Source: PALSA-505 sp036267135
GTDB lineage: Bacteria; Actinomycetota; Actinomycetes; Streptosporangiales; Streptosporangiaceae
DNA: 64,000 nt
Assembly: GCA_036267135.1 (NCBI GenBank)
Contig: DATAWQ010000106.1
Span: 27,932-91,931 of the forward strand
Direction: 5' to 3'
Each line of letters opens with the position of its first letter. Position 1 is the stretch's first letter. This document shows, one piece after another, positions 43,696 to 52,689 of the stretch. The notes beneath the pieces were generated by a model that did no database searches, was not told the DNA's origin, and saw nothing but the letters and a program-made list of their open reading frames with translations. Position numbers and translations under genes: made by a program.

Positions 43696-45059
43696 GACGC
43701 GGTTCCCGTCTGGGCAGCCGACCCCACCGCGTCGGCAGGCTCGATAGGCAGCCGCGCCACGATCTCGAAGCCACCCTCGGGCCTGGGACCCGCCGTGAGC
43801 TCACCACCGAGGGCCGCCGCTCGCTCCGTCATCCCGGTGATCCCATGCCCAGCCCCGGCCGGCCCGTTGCCTTCGGCCGCGGTCTGGCCCGCCGCCTCGC
43901 GGCTGCCGACGGCCGGGCCGCCGCCGTCGTCGCAGACGCTGATGGTCAGTGCGTCTGGGCCGAAGCTCAGCCGTACCGTGGCGCTCGCCTCTGGGCCGGC
44001 GTGCCTGAGCACGTTGGTCAGCGATTCCTGCAGGATCCGGTACGCGGCCTGATCCACGACCGCGGGCAGCGCGACCTGTTCGCCCTCGACGGTCAGCCGC
44101 ACCGGTGCGCCCGCCGCGGTGACCGCGTCGGCCAGTGCGGTCAGGCCGTTTAGGCCACTCACCCGCCTCCCCATTCCCCCTTCTTCCACCTGGCCAGGTT
44201 CCCCGCCCGCCTCCACCGCGCCGTCCTCGCGCCGTAGCCTGCCCAGCGTGGCGCGGATGTCGGTGAGCGCGTTCTTGCTGGTCTGCCTGATCGCGGCCAG
44301 TGAATCCCGCAGGCCATCGGGCGCCGCCCTGGCCCCGCCGCCGGGCTGAGCGCCGTCGAGCACGTGCAGCGCCGAGCCGGCCTGGACGGTGATCGTGGCC
44401 ATGCTGTGCGCGATCGTATCGTGCAGATCGCGGGCGATCCTGAGCCGTTCCTCCGCCACCCGGCGGGCCGCCTCCGCCTCACGCTCCTCCGTGGCCAGGC
44501 GCAACCGGCCGACGGTCTCGGCGGCCAAGGCTCGCCTGCCCCGCACCACTTCGCCGAGCGCGACGGCCAGGAACAGCACGGCGATCGACTGGAGGAACTC
44601 GGCGGCCAGCGAGGCCACGCCCTGATGGGTGGACGCGTCCACCACGAAGAATCCGACGATCATGTAGGCGGCCGGGATGACGATCGCCCAGACCAGAGCC
44701 CCGGCCACCGTGGCGTCGTACAACGGCAGGCAGAGCAGGGGCGCCGGTGAGATGTTGCGCCGGTCGAGTATGTAATAGACCAGCATCAGCAGTGCGCAGC
44801 CGGCCAGTTCACGCAGCGGCCATCGTCTGCGGATCAGTATCGGCAGGGGAAGGACGGCGCCGAACAAATAGGCCACCGCGTTCAGCGGTTTCTGGCCGGG
44901 ACCGGTGGCCGTGGCCACGTTGAGCTCCACTGCGGCGATCACAACGGCCGTCGCCGCGATGTCGATCAGCCGGATGCCACCCAGGATCCGCACAGACCTC
45001 ACGGCGTCAAGGTACGCGTTTCCCGCCTCCGGGTGAAATGTGGTCACGTCCACCGGCAT
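43692..45059 (-). CDS. Sensor histidine kinase (HisKA_3 type)
   Basis: A 455-residue membrane kinase. About five hydrophobic segments fill residues 25-165, then the phospho-acceptor helix ARDLHDTIAHSMATITVQAG (His) and an ATP-binding domain with NVLRHAGPEA and GHGITGMTERAAALGG. Typical of NarX/DesK-like kinases paired with LuxR regulators. The sensor part is membrane-embedded without an extracytosolic loop, so it probably senses membrane state. Confidence 0.92.
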   Translation of the reverse strand: MPVDVTTFHPEAGNAYLDAVRSVRILGGIRLIDIAATAVVIAAVELNVATATGPGQKPLNAVAYLFGAVLPLPILIRRRWPLRELAGCALLMLVYYILDRRNISPAPLLCLPLYDATVAGALVWAIVIPAAYMIVGFFVVDASTHQGVASLAAEFLQSIAVLFLAVALGEVVRGRRALAAETVGRLRLATEEREAEAARRVAEERLRIARDLHDTIAHSMATITVQAGSALHVLDGAQPGGGARAAPDGLRDSLAAIRQTSKNALTDIRATLGRLRREDGAVEAGGEPGQVEEGGMGRRVSGLNGLTALADAVTAAGAPVRLTVEGEQVALPAVVDQAAYRILQESLTNVLRHAGPEASATVRLSFGPDALTISVCDDGGGPAVGSREAAGQTAAEGNGPAGAGHGITGMTERAAALGGELTAGPRPEGGFEIVARLPIEPADAVGSAAQTGTAS

Positions 45060-45228
45060 ACTTGACTTATTCTTGACCTCGGAGAAGCTTTTCCTTTACG
45101 ATCCTCTACCCAGCCCGGGGATGGGCCAACAGGTGCGATGATCTCGATGGAAGAGCAGCCTGCGGCCATGTCCGTGGCCACCCCCGACCGTGCAGGGAAC
45201 AATTGACCCACTGAGCCGGGAAGTGATC

Positions 45229-45699
45229 ATGAGCCTTGATGAACTCGACGGGGAGATCATCTCTGCGCTCGTCGAGAACGCGCGGTCAAGCTACGCCGAG
45301 ATCGGGGCGCGCGTGGGGCTGTCCGCCCCCGCGGTAAAGCGCCGGGTGGACCGATTGCGGGCCTCCGGCGCGATCACCGGGTTTTCGGCCCGGGTGGACG
45401 CGTCCATGCTCGGCTGGACCACCGAAGCCTACGTCGAGCTGTTCTGCCGCGGCCGCACCTCACCGGCCGAGATCGGCGCCGCGGTCAACCGGCACCCCGA
45501 GGTGGCCGGGGCCTGCACGGTCACCGGGGAGGCGGACGCCCTGCTGCACATCAGGGCCGCTGACATGCGGCACTTCGAGAAGGTGGTCGAGCGGATCAGT
45601 GCCGAGCCGATCGTCGTGCGCACCCGCAGCGTCATCGTGCTTTCCCGGTTGGTGGACCGGGCCGACGTGACCTTCTCCCACGTGTTTACGGACCGCTGA
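45229..45699 (+). CDS. Lrp/AsnC family transcriptional regulator
   Basis: 156 residues from ATG 45229 (GGGAAG 5 bases upstream). Winged helix at residues 1-55 (LDELDGEIISALVENARSSYAEIG), then the RAM ligand-binding domain (VDASMLGWTTEAYVELF... VTGEADALLHIRA). It diverges from the two-component operon. Likely amino-acid-responsive; target unknown. Confidence 0.9.
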   Translation: MSLDELDGEIISALVENARSSYAEIGARVGLSAPAVKRRVDRLRASGAITGFSARVDASMLGWTTEAYVELFCRGRTSPAEIGAAVNRHPEVAGACTVTGEADALLHIRAADMRHFEKVVERISAEPIVVRTRSVIVLSRLVDRADVTFSHVFTDR

Positions 45700-45782
45700 C
45701 CAGCCACGCAGGCCCGCGAAACGGGCGTGAAGATATCACGATGACCGTGCTATGCCGGTCCTGACCCGTTACAGTCGCCGTT

Positions 45783-45968
45783 ATGCCTGAGAACATGACA
45801 GACCCAAGCCACAGCACAGAGGCGTTCCGCGCCTTTGCGCAAGAGGGCGGGGGCGCGCCCGAGCCAAGCTACGCGATGCGGGCTCCGCGCAGCAAGGTGA
45901 TGCTGCTCGCCGCCATCGTGGTCGGCGTGGCCCTGGTCATCGCCTTGGTCTCGCTGACGCTGACGTAG
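45783..45968 (+). CDS. Small single-pass membrane protein
   Basis: 61 residues: a polar N terminus (TDPSHSTEAFRAFAQEG, then PEPSYAMRAPRSKV) and one C-terminal membrane segment (LLAAIVVGVALVIALVSLTL). ATG 45783 or 45795 can start it. It follows the Lrp gene by 83 bases on the same strand. The shape resembles short conserved membrane proteins of actinomycetes; no function known. Confidence 0.6.
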   Translation: MPENMTDPSHSTEAFRAFAQEGGGAPEPSYAMRAPRSKVMLLAAIVVGVALVIALVSLTLT

Positions 45969-46001
45969 TAGTGCGCCGCGCCCCGGCGGTAACGCCGGGC
46001 G

Positions 46002-47165
46002 CTAGTTCCCCGGCGGCTCCGGTGTTATCTCCCCAGAGCCGCGTTCAACCAGGCGGGTGACCAGCTCGATACGCTGGGCCGGCCCACCTTCCCCGGCCAG
46101 CCGCCGGAACAGCAGTTCCGCCGCGATTCGGCCCATCTCCGCTGGATCCTGCGCCACCACCGTGATGCCCGGCGTGAGCAGATCGGCTAGCTCGAGATCG
46201 TCGAACCCCACCAGCGACAGGGTCCGGCCCAGGGCCGCGAGTTCGCGCAGCGCCAGCACGGTCACCCGGTTGTTGCCACAGAACAGGGCCGTGACCGGGT
46301 CCGGCCCGGCCAGCATGACGGTCAGCGCCTCGCGCACCCTGGCCGGATCGGGCGGCGCCATGACGGTCCACGCCTCGCGGGGCGACAGGCCTGCCTCCGC
46401 CATCGCGCCGGTGTAGCCGCGGTGCCGCAGCGCCGCGGTGTAGATGCCAGGGTCGTCGCCGATGTAGCCGATCCGCCGGTGCCCGTGCTCGATCAGGTGC
46501 CGCACCCCCTGGTGGGTGCCGCCGGTGTTGTCGGACAGCACGACGTCCGCGTCGATCATCCCGGCTGGGCGGTCCACGAACACCGCGGCCACCCCGGCCG
46601 CGATCTCCGGCAGCAGGTAGGTGTGGTCCGCCGACGCCGGGATGATGATCAGCCCGTCCACCCGGCGTGCGCAAAAGGCCAGCGTCAGCTCGCGCTCCCG
46701 GAGCGGATCCTCGTCGCTCGACCCGGTGAACAGCAGCGAGCCGTGCCGGTGCGCGACGTCCTCCACCGCCCGTGACAAGGCCGAGTAGAAGGGGTCGCCG
46801 ATGTCCTCGAGCACCAGGCCGATCGAGGCCGTCTGGCCCTTGCGGAGCACGCGCGCGCTGTCGTTGCGCCGGAACCCTAGGGCCTCGATGGCGGCGCGGA
46901 CCCGCTCGGCGGTGCCTGGCGTCACGCCGGGCTCGTCGTTGACCACCCGGGACACGGTCTTCAGCGCCACCCCGGCCCTGGCGGCCACGTCCTTCATGGT
47001 GGGACGTCCGCGACCGTCGTACTCCGCCTCGGCGGTTTCCGGTGTTCGGGGCTCGGGTGTTCGGCGCTCGGATGTTTGGCGCTCGGATGTTTGGCGCTCG
47101 GGTGTTTGGCGCTCGGATGTTTGGCGCACAGCGGTTGGACGCGTGCTGCTGCCACCTGGTTCCAT
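46002..47165 (-). CDS. LacI family transcriptional regulator with repeat-expanded N terminus
   Basis: A 387-residue repressor. Helix-turn-helix with hinge TMKDVAARAGVALKTVSRVVNDE starts only at about residue 55. The preceding 40 residues are five-residue units (SERQT, PERQT, PEPRT) encoded by a 15-bp tandem repeat. The sugar-binding domain runs to the end (IGLVLEDIGDPFYSAL, VGFDDLELADLLTPGITVV). A LacI-type operator half-match at 47167 overlaps its promoter, so autoregulation is likely. Ligand unknown. Confidence 0.88.
   Translation of the reverse strand: MEPGGSSTRPTAVRQTSERQTPERQTSERQTSERRTPEPRTPETAEAEYDGRGRPTMKDVAARAGVALKTVSRVVNDEPGVTPGTAERVRAAIEALGFRRNDSARVLRKGQTASIGLVLEDIGDPFYSALSRAVEDVAHRHGSLLFTGSSDEDPLRERELTLAFCARRVDGLIIIPASADHTYLLPEIAAGVAAVFVDRPAGMIDADVVLSDNTGGTHQGVRHLIEHGHRRIGYIGDDPGIYTAALRHRGYTGAMAEAGLSPREAWTVMAPPDPARVREALTVMLAGPDPVTALFCGNNRVTVLALRELAALGRTLSLVGFDDLELADLLTPGITVVAQDPAEMGRIAAELLFRRLAGEGGPAQRIELVTRLVERGSGEITPEPPGN
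47038..47132. repeat. 15-bp tandem repeat coding for the LacI N-terminal tail
   Basis: About six copies of GATGTTTGGCGCTCG and close variants. Being a multiple of three, it keeps the LacI frame and gives ERQTS/ERQTP units. Copy number could vary without breaking the gene. Confidence 0.85.
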
Positions 47166-47166
47166 A

Positions 47167-47180
47167 TGACAACGTTATCG
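47167..47180. promoter_or_regulatory. LacI-type operator (imperfect)
   Basis: TGACAACGTTATCG differs by two bases from the palindrome TGACAACGTTGTCA typical of LacI-family sites. It lies directly before the LacI start codon (47165), fitting autorepression, and between that gene and the RseB-like gene. Confidence 0.55.
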
Positions 47181-47303
47181 GCGCAGGCCGGGAGGCTCAC
47201 GTATCGTTGCACTCGTGAGACACGGTCATTGCGGGCCAAACAGCGCGGCAGCGGGCGATTCGCCGCGTCGGCTGCCCGGCGCCGGGAGGGGTGGGGCTGC
47301 CGG

Positions 47304-48425
47304 GTGAGCGTGGTCGCGGGTCAGACGCGACGACGATGGGCCCTGGTCGCAGGAGGGGTGGCCCTGCTGTGCGCGATGCCGACCATCGACAGCGCGCTGC
47401 CGGTGACCGTCCCGCACGTGGCCGCGGCCGAACTGCGCACGCACATTCTGGCCGCCGAAGACCAGTCGTTCGCCGGGTACGCGGAGAGCGACGCGTCGTT
47501 CGGGCTGCCCACCGGCCTGGACGGGTTCGGCGGCGTCGCTTCGCTGCTCGACGGCGTGACCCGGATGCGCATCTGGCAAGCCGCACCGAACCGATGGCGC
47601 GTCGACGTGCTGGCCGACGTGGGGGAGAACGACACCTACGAGACCGCGCACGGTGCCTACCTGTGGAATTCCAACAGTGAGCTGCTCACTCAGGTGCTCG
47701 GCCAGTATCCGGTACGGCTGCCGCGGGCGGCCGACCTCGATCCGCCGGCCCTGGCCATCCGGCTGCTGCGGGAGGCCGGGCCGCGGGCGCGGGTGACTGG
47801 GCTGGCGCCACACCGGGTGGCGGGTATCGCGGCGACCGGCCTGCGACTGACGCCCGGCGACCCGGACTCCACCATCGCGCAGGTCGACATCTGGGCCGAG
47901 CCGGGCACCTGGCTGCCGCTCCAGGTCGAAGTGTTCGGCCGCGGCACCACCCAGCCGGCCATCGAGACCCAGTTCTTGCAGGTGAGCACGTGGCGGCCGA
48001 ACCAGGCCACGCTGACCCCGCAGCGCGGTCCCGGCACCGCCTTCACCCAGACCGACGCCTCGGATCTGTCCGGCGCGCTGAACGACCTCGGCCCGGTGAT
48101 CCTGCCGGGCAGCCTGGCGGGGCGGGCGCGGGTCATGGCCCCGACGGGGTTCAACCAGGTTGGCATCTACGGCCACGGCCTGGCCACGTTCGCCGTGCTG
48201 GAGATCGACGGCTCCACCGGGCTGGGCCTGATCGACGACGCCCGCTCGGACGGCGGCATGCCGCTGAAGGGCCCGCACTGGTATGGCGTGGCGATCAGCA
48301 CCCGCATCATCAACGCGGTGATGCTGCACCCGAGGGCGGGGGCCGGCACGTTCATACTGGCCGGTTTCGTGAACCGCCAGATCCTGCGGCAGGCGGCGAG
48401 CCAGCTCGCCCGGGATCCCTGGTAG
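47304..48425 (+). CDS. RseB/MucB-like (LolA-fold) exported protein
   Basis: 373 residues from GTG 47304. An N-terminal hydrophobic segment (RRRWALVAGGVALLCAMPTI) could be a signal or anchor. The mature part follows the actinobacterial RseB-like pattern: LRTHILAAEDQSFAGYAESDA, TRMRIWQAAPNRWRVDVLADVGENDTYET, VRLPRAADLDPPALAIRLL and VDIWAEPGTWLPLQVEV. It may sense lipid or envelope stress. It sits 7 bases before an ABC transporter pair, probably one operon. Confidence 0.75.
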   Translation: MSVVAGQTRRRWALVAGGVALLCAMPTIDSALPVTVPHVAAAELRTHILAAEDQSFAGYAESDASFGLPTGLDGFGGVASLLDGVTRMRIWQAAPNRWRVDVLADVGENDTYETAHGAYLWNSNSELLTQVLGQYPVRLPRAADLDPPALAIRLLREAGPRARVTGLAPHRVAGIAATGLRLTPGDPDSTIAQVDIWAEPGTWLPLQVEVFGRGTTQPAIETQFLQVSTWRPNQATLTPQRGPGTAFTQTDASDLSGALNDLGPVILPGSLAGRARVMAPTGFNQVGIYGHGLATFAVLEIDGSTGLGLIDDARSDGGMPLKGPHWYGVAISTRIINAVMLHPRAGAGTFILAGFVNRQILRQAASQLARDPW

Positions 48426-48432
48426 GCCGCCT

Positions 48433-49353
48433 GTGATCGTCACCCGGTCCATCACCAAGCGCTACGGCGCCGTGCTGGCCGTCGACGGCATCGACCTCGA
48501 CGTGCGGGCCGGTGATCGTTACGGGCTGCTGGGGCCGAACGGGTCGGGCAAGACCACGCTGGTCCGGATGCTGCTCGGCCTCGTGTACGCCACCAGCGGG
48601 GAGATCGAGGTACTGGGACGGCCGGTGCCCAGGAAGGTGTCCGAGGTGCTGCCCCAGATCGGCGCCCTGGTGGAGGAGCCCGCCGCCTACCCGCATTTGT
48701 CCGGCCGGGCCAACCTGCGCCTGTTCGACGCGGCCGGGCCTGGCGGCCGCCGAGGCACCCGCCGCGAGCGGATCGAGCAGGCGCTGAGCCTGGTGGGGCT
48801 CGGCGGCATCGACCGTCGGCCAGTCAAGGCGTACTCGCTGGGCATGCGCCAGCGTCTGGGCCTGGCCGCGGCCCTGGTTCGCCAGCCCAAGCTGCTCATC
48901 CTGGACGAGCCGGGTAACGGGCTGGACCCGCGAGGCTTGCGTGACTTCAGGAGGCTGCTGATCGAGCTGAACGAGGCGGGTGCCACGGTCTTCCTGTCCA
49001 GCCACCTGCTGGCCGAGGTGGAACTGCTGTGCACCAGGGTGGGTGTGCTGGACCGCGGCAGGCTCGTGCTGCAGGAGGACCTGGCCGGCCTGCGCGCGCC
49101 CACCGGCCGGGTCATCGTGGAGACGCCGGACGCCGGCCAGGCCGTGGCCCTGCTCGACGGGCGGGTCGAAGGGCGCAACGGTGCCAGGCTGGTGGTGCGG
49201 CACGACGACCCGGCCGCGCTCAACGAGCGGCTGGTCCGCGAGGGGATAAGGGTCACCTCGATGAACGCCCAGCGCCGCACGCTCGAAGAAGTGGTGCTTG
49301 AGATCACCGGGACCGGCAGCGATCAGGTCGACGGGGGTGACCGCGAGAAATGA
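48433..49353 (+). CDS. ABC transporter ATP-binding protein
   Basis: A 306-residue ATPase: Walker A GPNGSGKTTLVRML, signature YSLGMRQRLGLAAAL, Walker B LLILDEPGNGLDPRG, switch His in FLSSHLLAEVE. GTG 48433. The last ~70 residues are the usual exporter-type appendage. The gene overlaps the permease by 4 bases (ATGA) and follows the RseB-like gene closely, which suggests an envelope-stress exporter. Confidence 0.92.
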   Translation: MIVTRSITKRYGAVLAVDGIDLDVRAGDRYGLLGPNGSGKTTLVRMLLGLVYATSGEIEVLGRPVPRKVSEVLPQIGALVEEPAAYPHLSGRANLRLFDAAGPGGRRGTRRERIEQALSLVGLGGIDRRPVKAYSLGMRQRLGLAAALVRQPKLLILDEPGNGLDPRGLRDFRRLLIELNEAGATVFLSSHLLAEVELLCTRVGVLDRGRLVLQEDLAGLRAPTGRVIVETPDAGQAVALLDGRVEGRNGARLVVRHDDPAALNERLVREGIRVTSMNAQRRTLEEVVLEITGTGSDQVDGGDREK

Positions 49354-50225
49354 TCTCCGTGGAGCTGGTCAAGCTGCTGCGCAGGCCGCGCACCTGGATC
49401 AGCATCCTGCTGCTGTGCGCGCTGCCGGTGGCGGTCGCGGTGTTCATCGCCGTTACCCACCTGGCGCCACCTCCCGGCCAGGGCGCGGCCTTCTTGTCCG
49501 CGGTGGTGGAGGACGGGTCGCTGTTCCCCGCGGCGGCGCTCGCCCTAGTCCTGCCGGTCTTCCTGCCGGTCGCCGTCGCCCTGGTGGCCGGCGACTCGAT
49601 CGCGGGCGAGGCCAACACGGGAACCCTCCGCTACCTGCTGATCAGGCCGGTCGGGCGGACCAAGCTGCTGGTGGCCAAGCTGGTGGCGGTCATAACCTAC
49701 GTGCTGCTGGCCGTCATCTCGGTCACGCTGACCTCGTTCATCACCGGCGTACTGCTCTTCGGCTCCCGCCCACCCGAAGCCGTGGGCCGGCCGGGCAGCG
49801 TCTCGGCGGGCATCCCTACCGCCGGGGTGCAGCCCGCCGCCAGCGCGACCTCGCTGTCCGGCGCACCGCTCACGCTGACCCAGCTCATCGAGCGCGTCGT
49901 CGGGGCGGTGGCGCTCATCACCGTGTCGATGCTCGGCGTGGCGGCCATCGCGCTGTTCCTGTCCACGGTCACCGACTCCGTGCTCGGGGCCGCGTTCGGT
50001 GCGCTCGCGGTGCTGGTGGGCAGCGAGGTGCTGGTCACCCTGAACGCGGCCTCGGCGGTGCAACCGTACCTGCCCACCAGGTACTGGCTGGCCTGGATCG
50101 ATTTCTTCCGGCAGCCGATCTTCTGGCGAGATATCCAGCGCGGGTTCGGGATCCAGGCCGTCTACGTCCTGGTGTTCCTGGCCGCCGCCTGGGCCAACTT
50201 CTCCACCAAGGACGTCACGGCTTAA
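49350..50225 (+). CDS. ABC-2 family transporter permease
   Basis: A 291-residue membrane protein with six hydrophobic segments (TWISILLLCALPVAVAVFIAV, LFPAAALALVLPVFLPVAVALV, VVGAVALITVSMLGVAAIALFLST and others) and the conserved IAGEANTGTLRYLLIRPVGR, where the first cytoplasmic loop of ABC-2 permeases lies. ATG overlaps the ATPase stop. Substrate unknown. Confidence 0.9.
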   Translation: MISVELVKLLRRPRTWISILLLCALPVAVAVFIAVTHLAPPPGQGAAFLSAVVEDGSLFPAAALALVLPVFLPVAVALVAGDSIAGEANTGTLRYLLIRPVGRTKLLVAKLVAVITYVLLAVISVTLTSFITGVLLFGSRPPEAVGRPGSVSAGIPTAGVQPAASATSLSGAPLTLTQLIERVVGAVALITVSMLGVAAIALFLSTVTDSVLGAAFGALAVLVGSEVLVTLNAASAVQPYLPTRYWLAWIDFFRQPIFWRDIQRGFGIQAVYVLVFLAAAWANFSTKDVTA

Positions 50226-50243
50226 CCGGCCGGCGAGTCGCGG

Positions 50244-51386
50244 TCACGCTGGCCCGGCCGACGGGGTGCGGGACAGCGAGAAACGGTCGAGTGGGACGCG
50301 GGGCTCCTGGCCCATGGCCAGGTCGGCCAGCATTTCCCCGAGCACAGGGCCGAACTTGAACGCGTGCCCGCTGCCACCGCCGCCGACCACCACCGGGCCC
50401 ACCCGGTCCACCACGAAGTCCTCGTTCTCGGTCCACGTGTACAGGCAGGTCTCCGCGCCGAACCCGGCCGGGTCCAGGCCCGGCAGGCGCCGCCGCACGT
50501 ACTGCGCGGCCTCGGCCTCCAGCGCCGGGTCGATCCGGTCGAACGGCCCGGCGCCGGGATCGACCACCCGGCCAGGAGCGTGCGACGCGACCTTGACCCC
50601 CGGGGCCTCCCCGGCCGCCGGCACCGTGTACCACGTCGGCCGTCCGGCCTGCGATTCGATGAACGTCGGCCACCTGTCCCCGGCCTGCGCCGAACCGCCG
50701 TCCTCAGCCCGCGCCGAGAAGTACCGGATCTGCTGCAGCGTGACCGTGAGCCTGGGCACCCTGGGGACCACCCCCGCCAGCAGCGGCCCGTTCCACCCGC
50801 CCGCGGCGACCACCGCCACCCGTGCCGAGATTTCGCCCGCCGCCGTGCGCACTAGCACTCCTTCGCCCGCGGGATCAAGGCCGAGCACCGGGGTCTGGTC
50901 TGCGATCGACACCCCGTCCCGCCGGGCCAGCTCCTGCAACGCCGCGACCGCTCGGCCCGCCAGCAGGGTTCCCGCGTCGGGCTGAAACAGCATCCGCTCA
51001 CCCGGCTCGGCGGCGACCTGCGGGAAACGCTCGCGCAGCTCACCGCCGGTCAGCCACGAATGCCGCACCCCGCACGCGCGCAGCGCCGCCGCGCAGGCCT
51101 CGGCGTCCGGCCCGGCGTCCACCCCACCGGTCGTCACCAGCAGTTCCTGCCCGGCGGCCGCCTCCAGTTGCAGCCACGCCTCGCGCGCCGCCAGTGCCAT
51201 CCGGACGTAACCGGGATCGGGATAGACGAACCGGAATATCCGCGTCGCCCCATGCGAGGACCCGCGCGCGTGCCCCAGCCCGAACTGTTCCAGCAGCACG
51301 GTCCGCACCCCGCGAGCGCCGAGAACCCGTGCGGCCGCGGACCCCATCACCCCGGCTCCCACCACCACCACGCCCACCCGCTCCAC
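50244..51386 (-). CDS. FAD-dependent oxidoreductase, N-methyltryptophan/sarcosine-oxidase-like
   Basis: 380 residues from GTG 51386, the start just before the FAD loop VVVVGAGVMGSAAARVL. HARGSSHGATRIFRF carries the RGSSHGxxR signature of monomeric sarcosine oxidases, and CLYTWTENEDFVVD with GSGHAFKFGPVLGE the covalent-flavin region near the C terminus, though Cys context should be compared. It removes N-methyl groups from amino acids with H2O2 release. Frame open further upstream, but the extension is repeat-rich and unlikely. Convergent with the ABC permease. Confidence 0.88.
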   Translation of the reverse strand: MERVGVVVVGAGVMGSAAARVLGARGVRTVLLEQFGLGHARGSSHGATRIFRFVYPDPGYVRMALAAREAWLQLEAAAGQELLVTTGGVDAGPDAEACAAALRACGVRHSWLTGGELRERFPQVAAEPGERMLFQPDAGTLLAGRAVAALQELARRDGVSIADQTPVLGLDPAGEGVLVRTAAGEISARVAVVAAGGWNGPLLAGVVPRVPRLTVTLQQIRYFSARAEDGGSAQAGDRWPTFIESQAGRPTWYTVPAAGEAPGVKVASHAPGRVVDPGAGPFDRIDPALEAEAAQYVRRRLPGLDPAGFGAETCLYTWTENEDFVVDRVGPVVVGGGGSGHAFKFGPVLGEMLADLAMGQEPRVPLDRFSLSRTPSAGPA

Positions 51387-51430
51387 GGCCGCGACGATAG
51401 CCGGCGCCCCCGCCGCGCCACCATCCGAGC

Positions 51431-51481
51431 CGCTCCCTGCACCAGCCCGCTCCCTGTGCCAGCCCGCTCCCTGTGCCAGCC
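51431..51481. repeat. 17-bp tandem repeat, three copies
   Basis: CGCTCCCTGTGCCAGCC repeated three times (first copy with CA for TG). It lies upstream of the sarcosine-oxidase-like gene, in its probable promoter region. Confidence 0.85.
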
Positions 51482-52045
51482 CGCGCCCAACGGCCGCCCG
51501 CGCCCGCCTACCCGAGCCCGGCGGGTCCGCCCGCGCCACGGCGTCTCGCCGGGCCGCTACCACGTAGACCCGCGCCTTAACCGTCGGTTAGGCCACTGTC
51601 CGCTGGGCTGGATGTGCGGTGGGGTGGATGTGCGGTGGGACGCTCGGGCCGGCTACTGTGCTGCTCCAGCTGGATCCGCCACCCAAAATGCGTTTTGCGA
51701 ACGGCAATGCCGGGTGACCGCGGTCGTATTTAGTAGGCCGAGCCGACTCTGGGGCTCATCGAAGGATTCACTTCAGCCCGTCCAGAAGATCCGAACTCGC
51801 GCCCCTCATCCGCCGCATGCGGTTCTCGCATTGACGCCCATCACGCGGCGATTACAGGAAACCACGGCGGGGCGGTGGCAAGCGGGCTCGGCCGCCGTGC
51901 CATGGCCGCGAAATTTCCCCAATGCGTGCAACTTCCGTTCCGCCCGGTAAGTTTGCAGCCAAGAACCCCGAGCCGGTCTTGTCGCGGCGTAGTTAGCCGC
52001 GTGAGCACCATCGGCCCAGGTCAAACGCTGCGCGAAAACGTCTAC
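51482..52045. other. Gene-free stretch
   Basis: Frames crossing 51482-52045 have no family features. It holds a short direct repeat of GGATGTGCGGTGGG near 51610-51640 and a lower-GC patch near 51680-51740. I see no RNA gene. Confidence 0.5.
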
Positions 52046-52270
52046 TTAACCTTCGACGACAACCGCGTAACCAGGGTGCGCAACCCTTCTGCCGGTCTGT
52101 AACTGGGCAGAGGCGGTGAGCGCTTCTGGGTGTTCCCGGCGATAATGTTCAGTCAGTACCTGACTGGCCTCACCAGGACGGTGTGCGACGGTTCGCTTGC
52201 AGATTTGGCAGCGAATGACCGGAAGATGCGTAACGGTCACGGGGAAGCGGCGGGCGCTTTGATTACTCAT
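52046..52270 (-). CDS. Small protein with zinc-finger-like Cys2His2 pattern
   Basis: 74 residues. VIRCQICKRTVAHRPGEASQVLTEHYRREHPEAL places Cys-x2-Cys and His-x4-His at zinc-finger spacing. This may bind nucleic acid or protein. Codon use is less GC-biased than neighbours. The upstream DNA contains two CRP-like palindromes inside a duplicated 50-bp element. Product function unknown. Confidence 0.55.
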   Translation of the reverse strand: MSNQSARRFPVTVTHLPVIRCQICKRTVAHRPGEASQVLTEHYRREHPEALTASAQLQTGRRVAHPGYAVVVEG

Positions 52271-52336
52271 CGGTACTAATGATGCCAGGCCTCAGACGTT
52301 CGCACCACACCGGGGACCATAATTCCCCGGAACCGG

Positions 52337-52449
52337 CTCGGGATTGACGTGAGCCTGTTCACAGTTCTCTCAGACTTCCCCCGCCGATGCTATGGAACGT
52401 CTCGGGATTGACGTGAGCCTGTTCACAGTTCCCTCGGACTTCCCCGCCG
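52337..52449. repeat. Duplicated ~50-bp element with CRP-like palindromes
   Basis: A 50-bp sequence at 52337-52386 recurs at 52401-52449 with three differences. Each copy contains GTGAGCCTGTTCAC (52349-52362 and 52413-52426), matching the GTGA-N6-TCAC core of CRP-family sites. The elements lie upstream of the small zinc-finger gene on the minus strand. Confidence 0.75.
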
Positions 52450-52451
52450 TG

Positions 52452-52673
52452 CTACCGCTCGGCCAGTCGGGTTCCCATTGCCGCGGCGAACAGTGCAGGG
52501 GTGCCCGCATCCCGACCTCCCGCCCGTCCCCCCCGGGTGCCCCACGCCCCCGATAGCGCGCGTCCGGGGTCGGTCATAGCGGAGATCCCCACTTTTCCCG
52601 TGCCCGCGGGGTACAAAATGGGGTAAATCGCCCACGTTTTCGGTTCCAGCGCGGGAAGAGTGGAGTTGATCAT
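52452..52673 (-). CDS. Hypothetical short open frame, doubtful
   Basis: 73 residues from ATG 52673: MINSTLPALEPKTWAIYPIL, then YPAGTGKVGISAMTDPGRAL, then low-complexity Gly/Arg. Third-position G/C is well below that of neighbours in the first 35 codons, so this part may be a structured or imported sequence rather than a gene. A direct repeat ACCCC-ATTTTGT-ACCCC lies inside it. Confidence 0.25.
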   Translation of the reverse strand: MINSTLPALEPKTWAIYPILYPAGTGKVGISAMTDPGRALSGAWGTRGGRAGGRDAGTPALFAAAMGTRLAER

Positions 52674-52689
52674 GAGATCTCGGCGGCCC

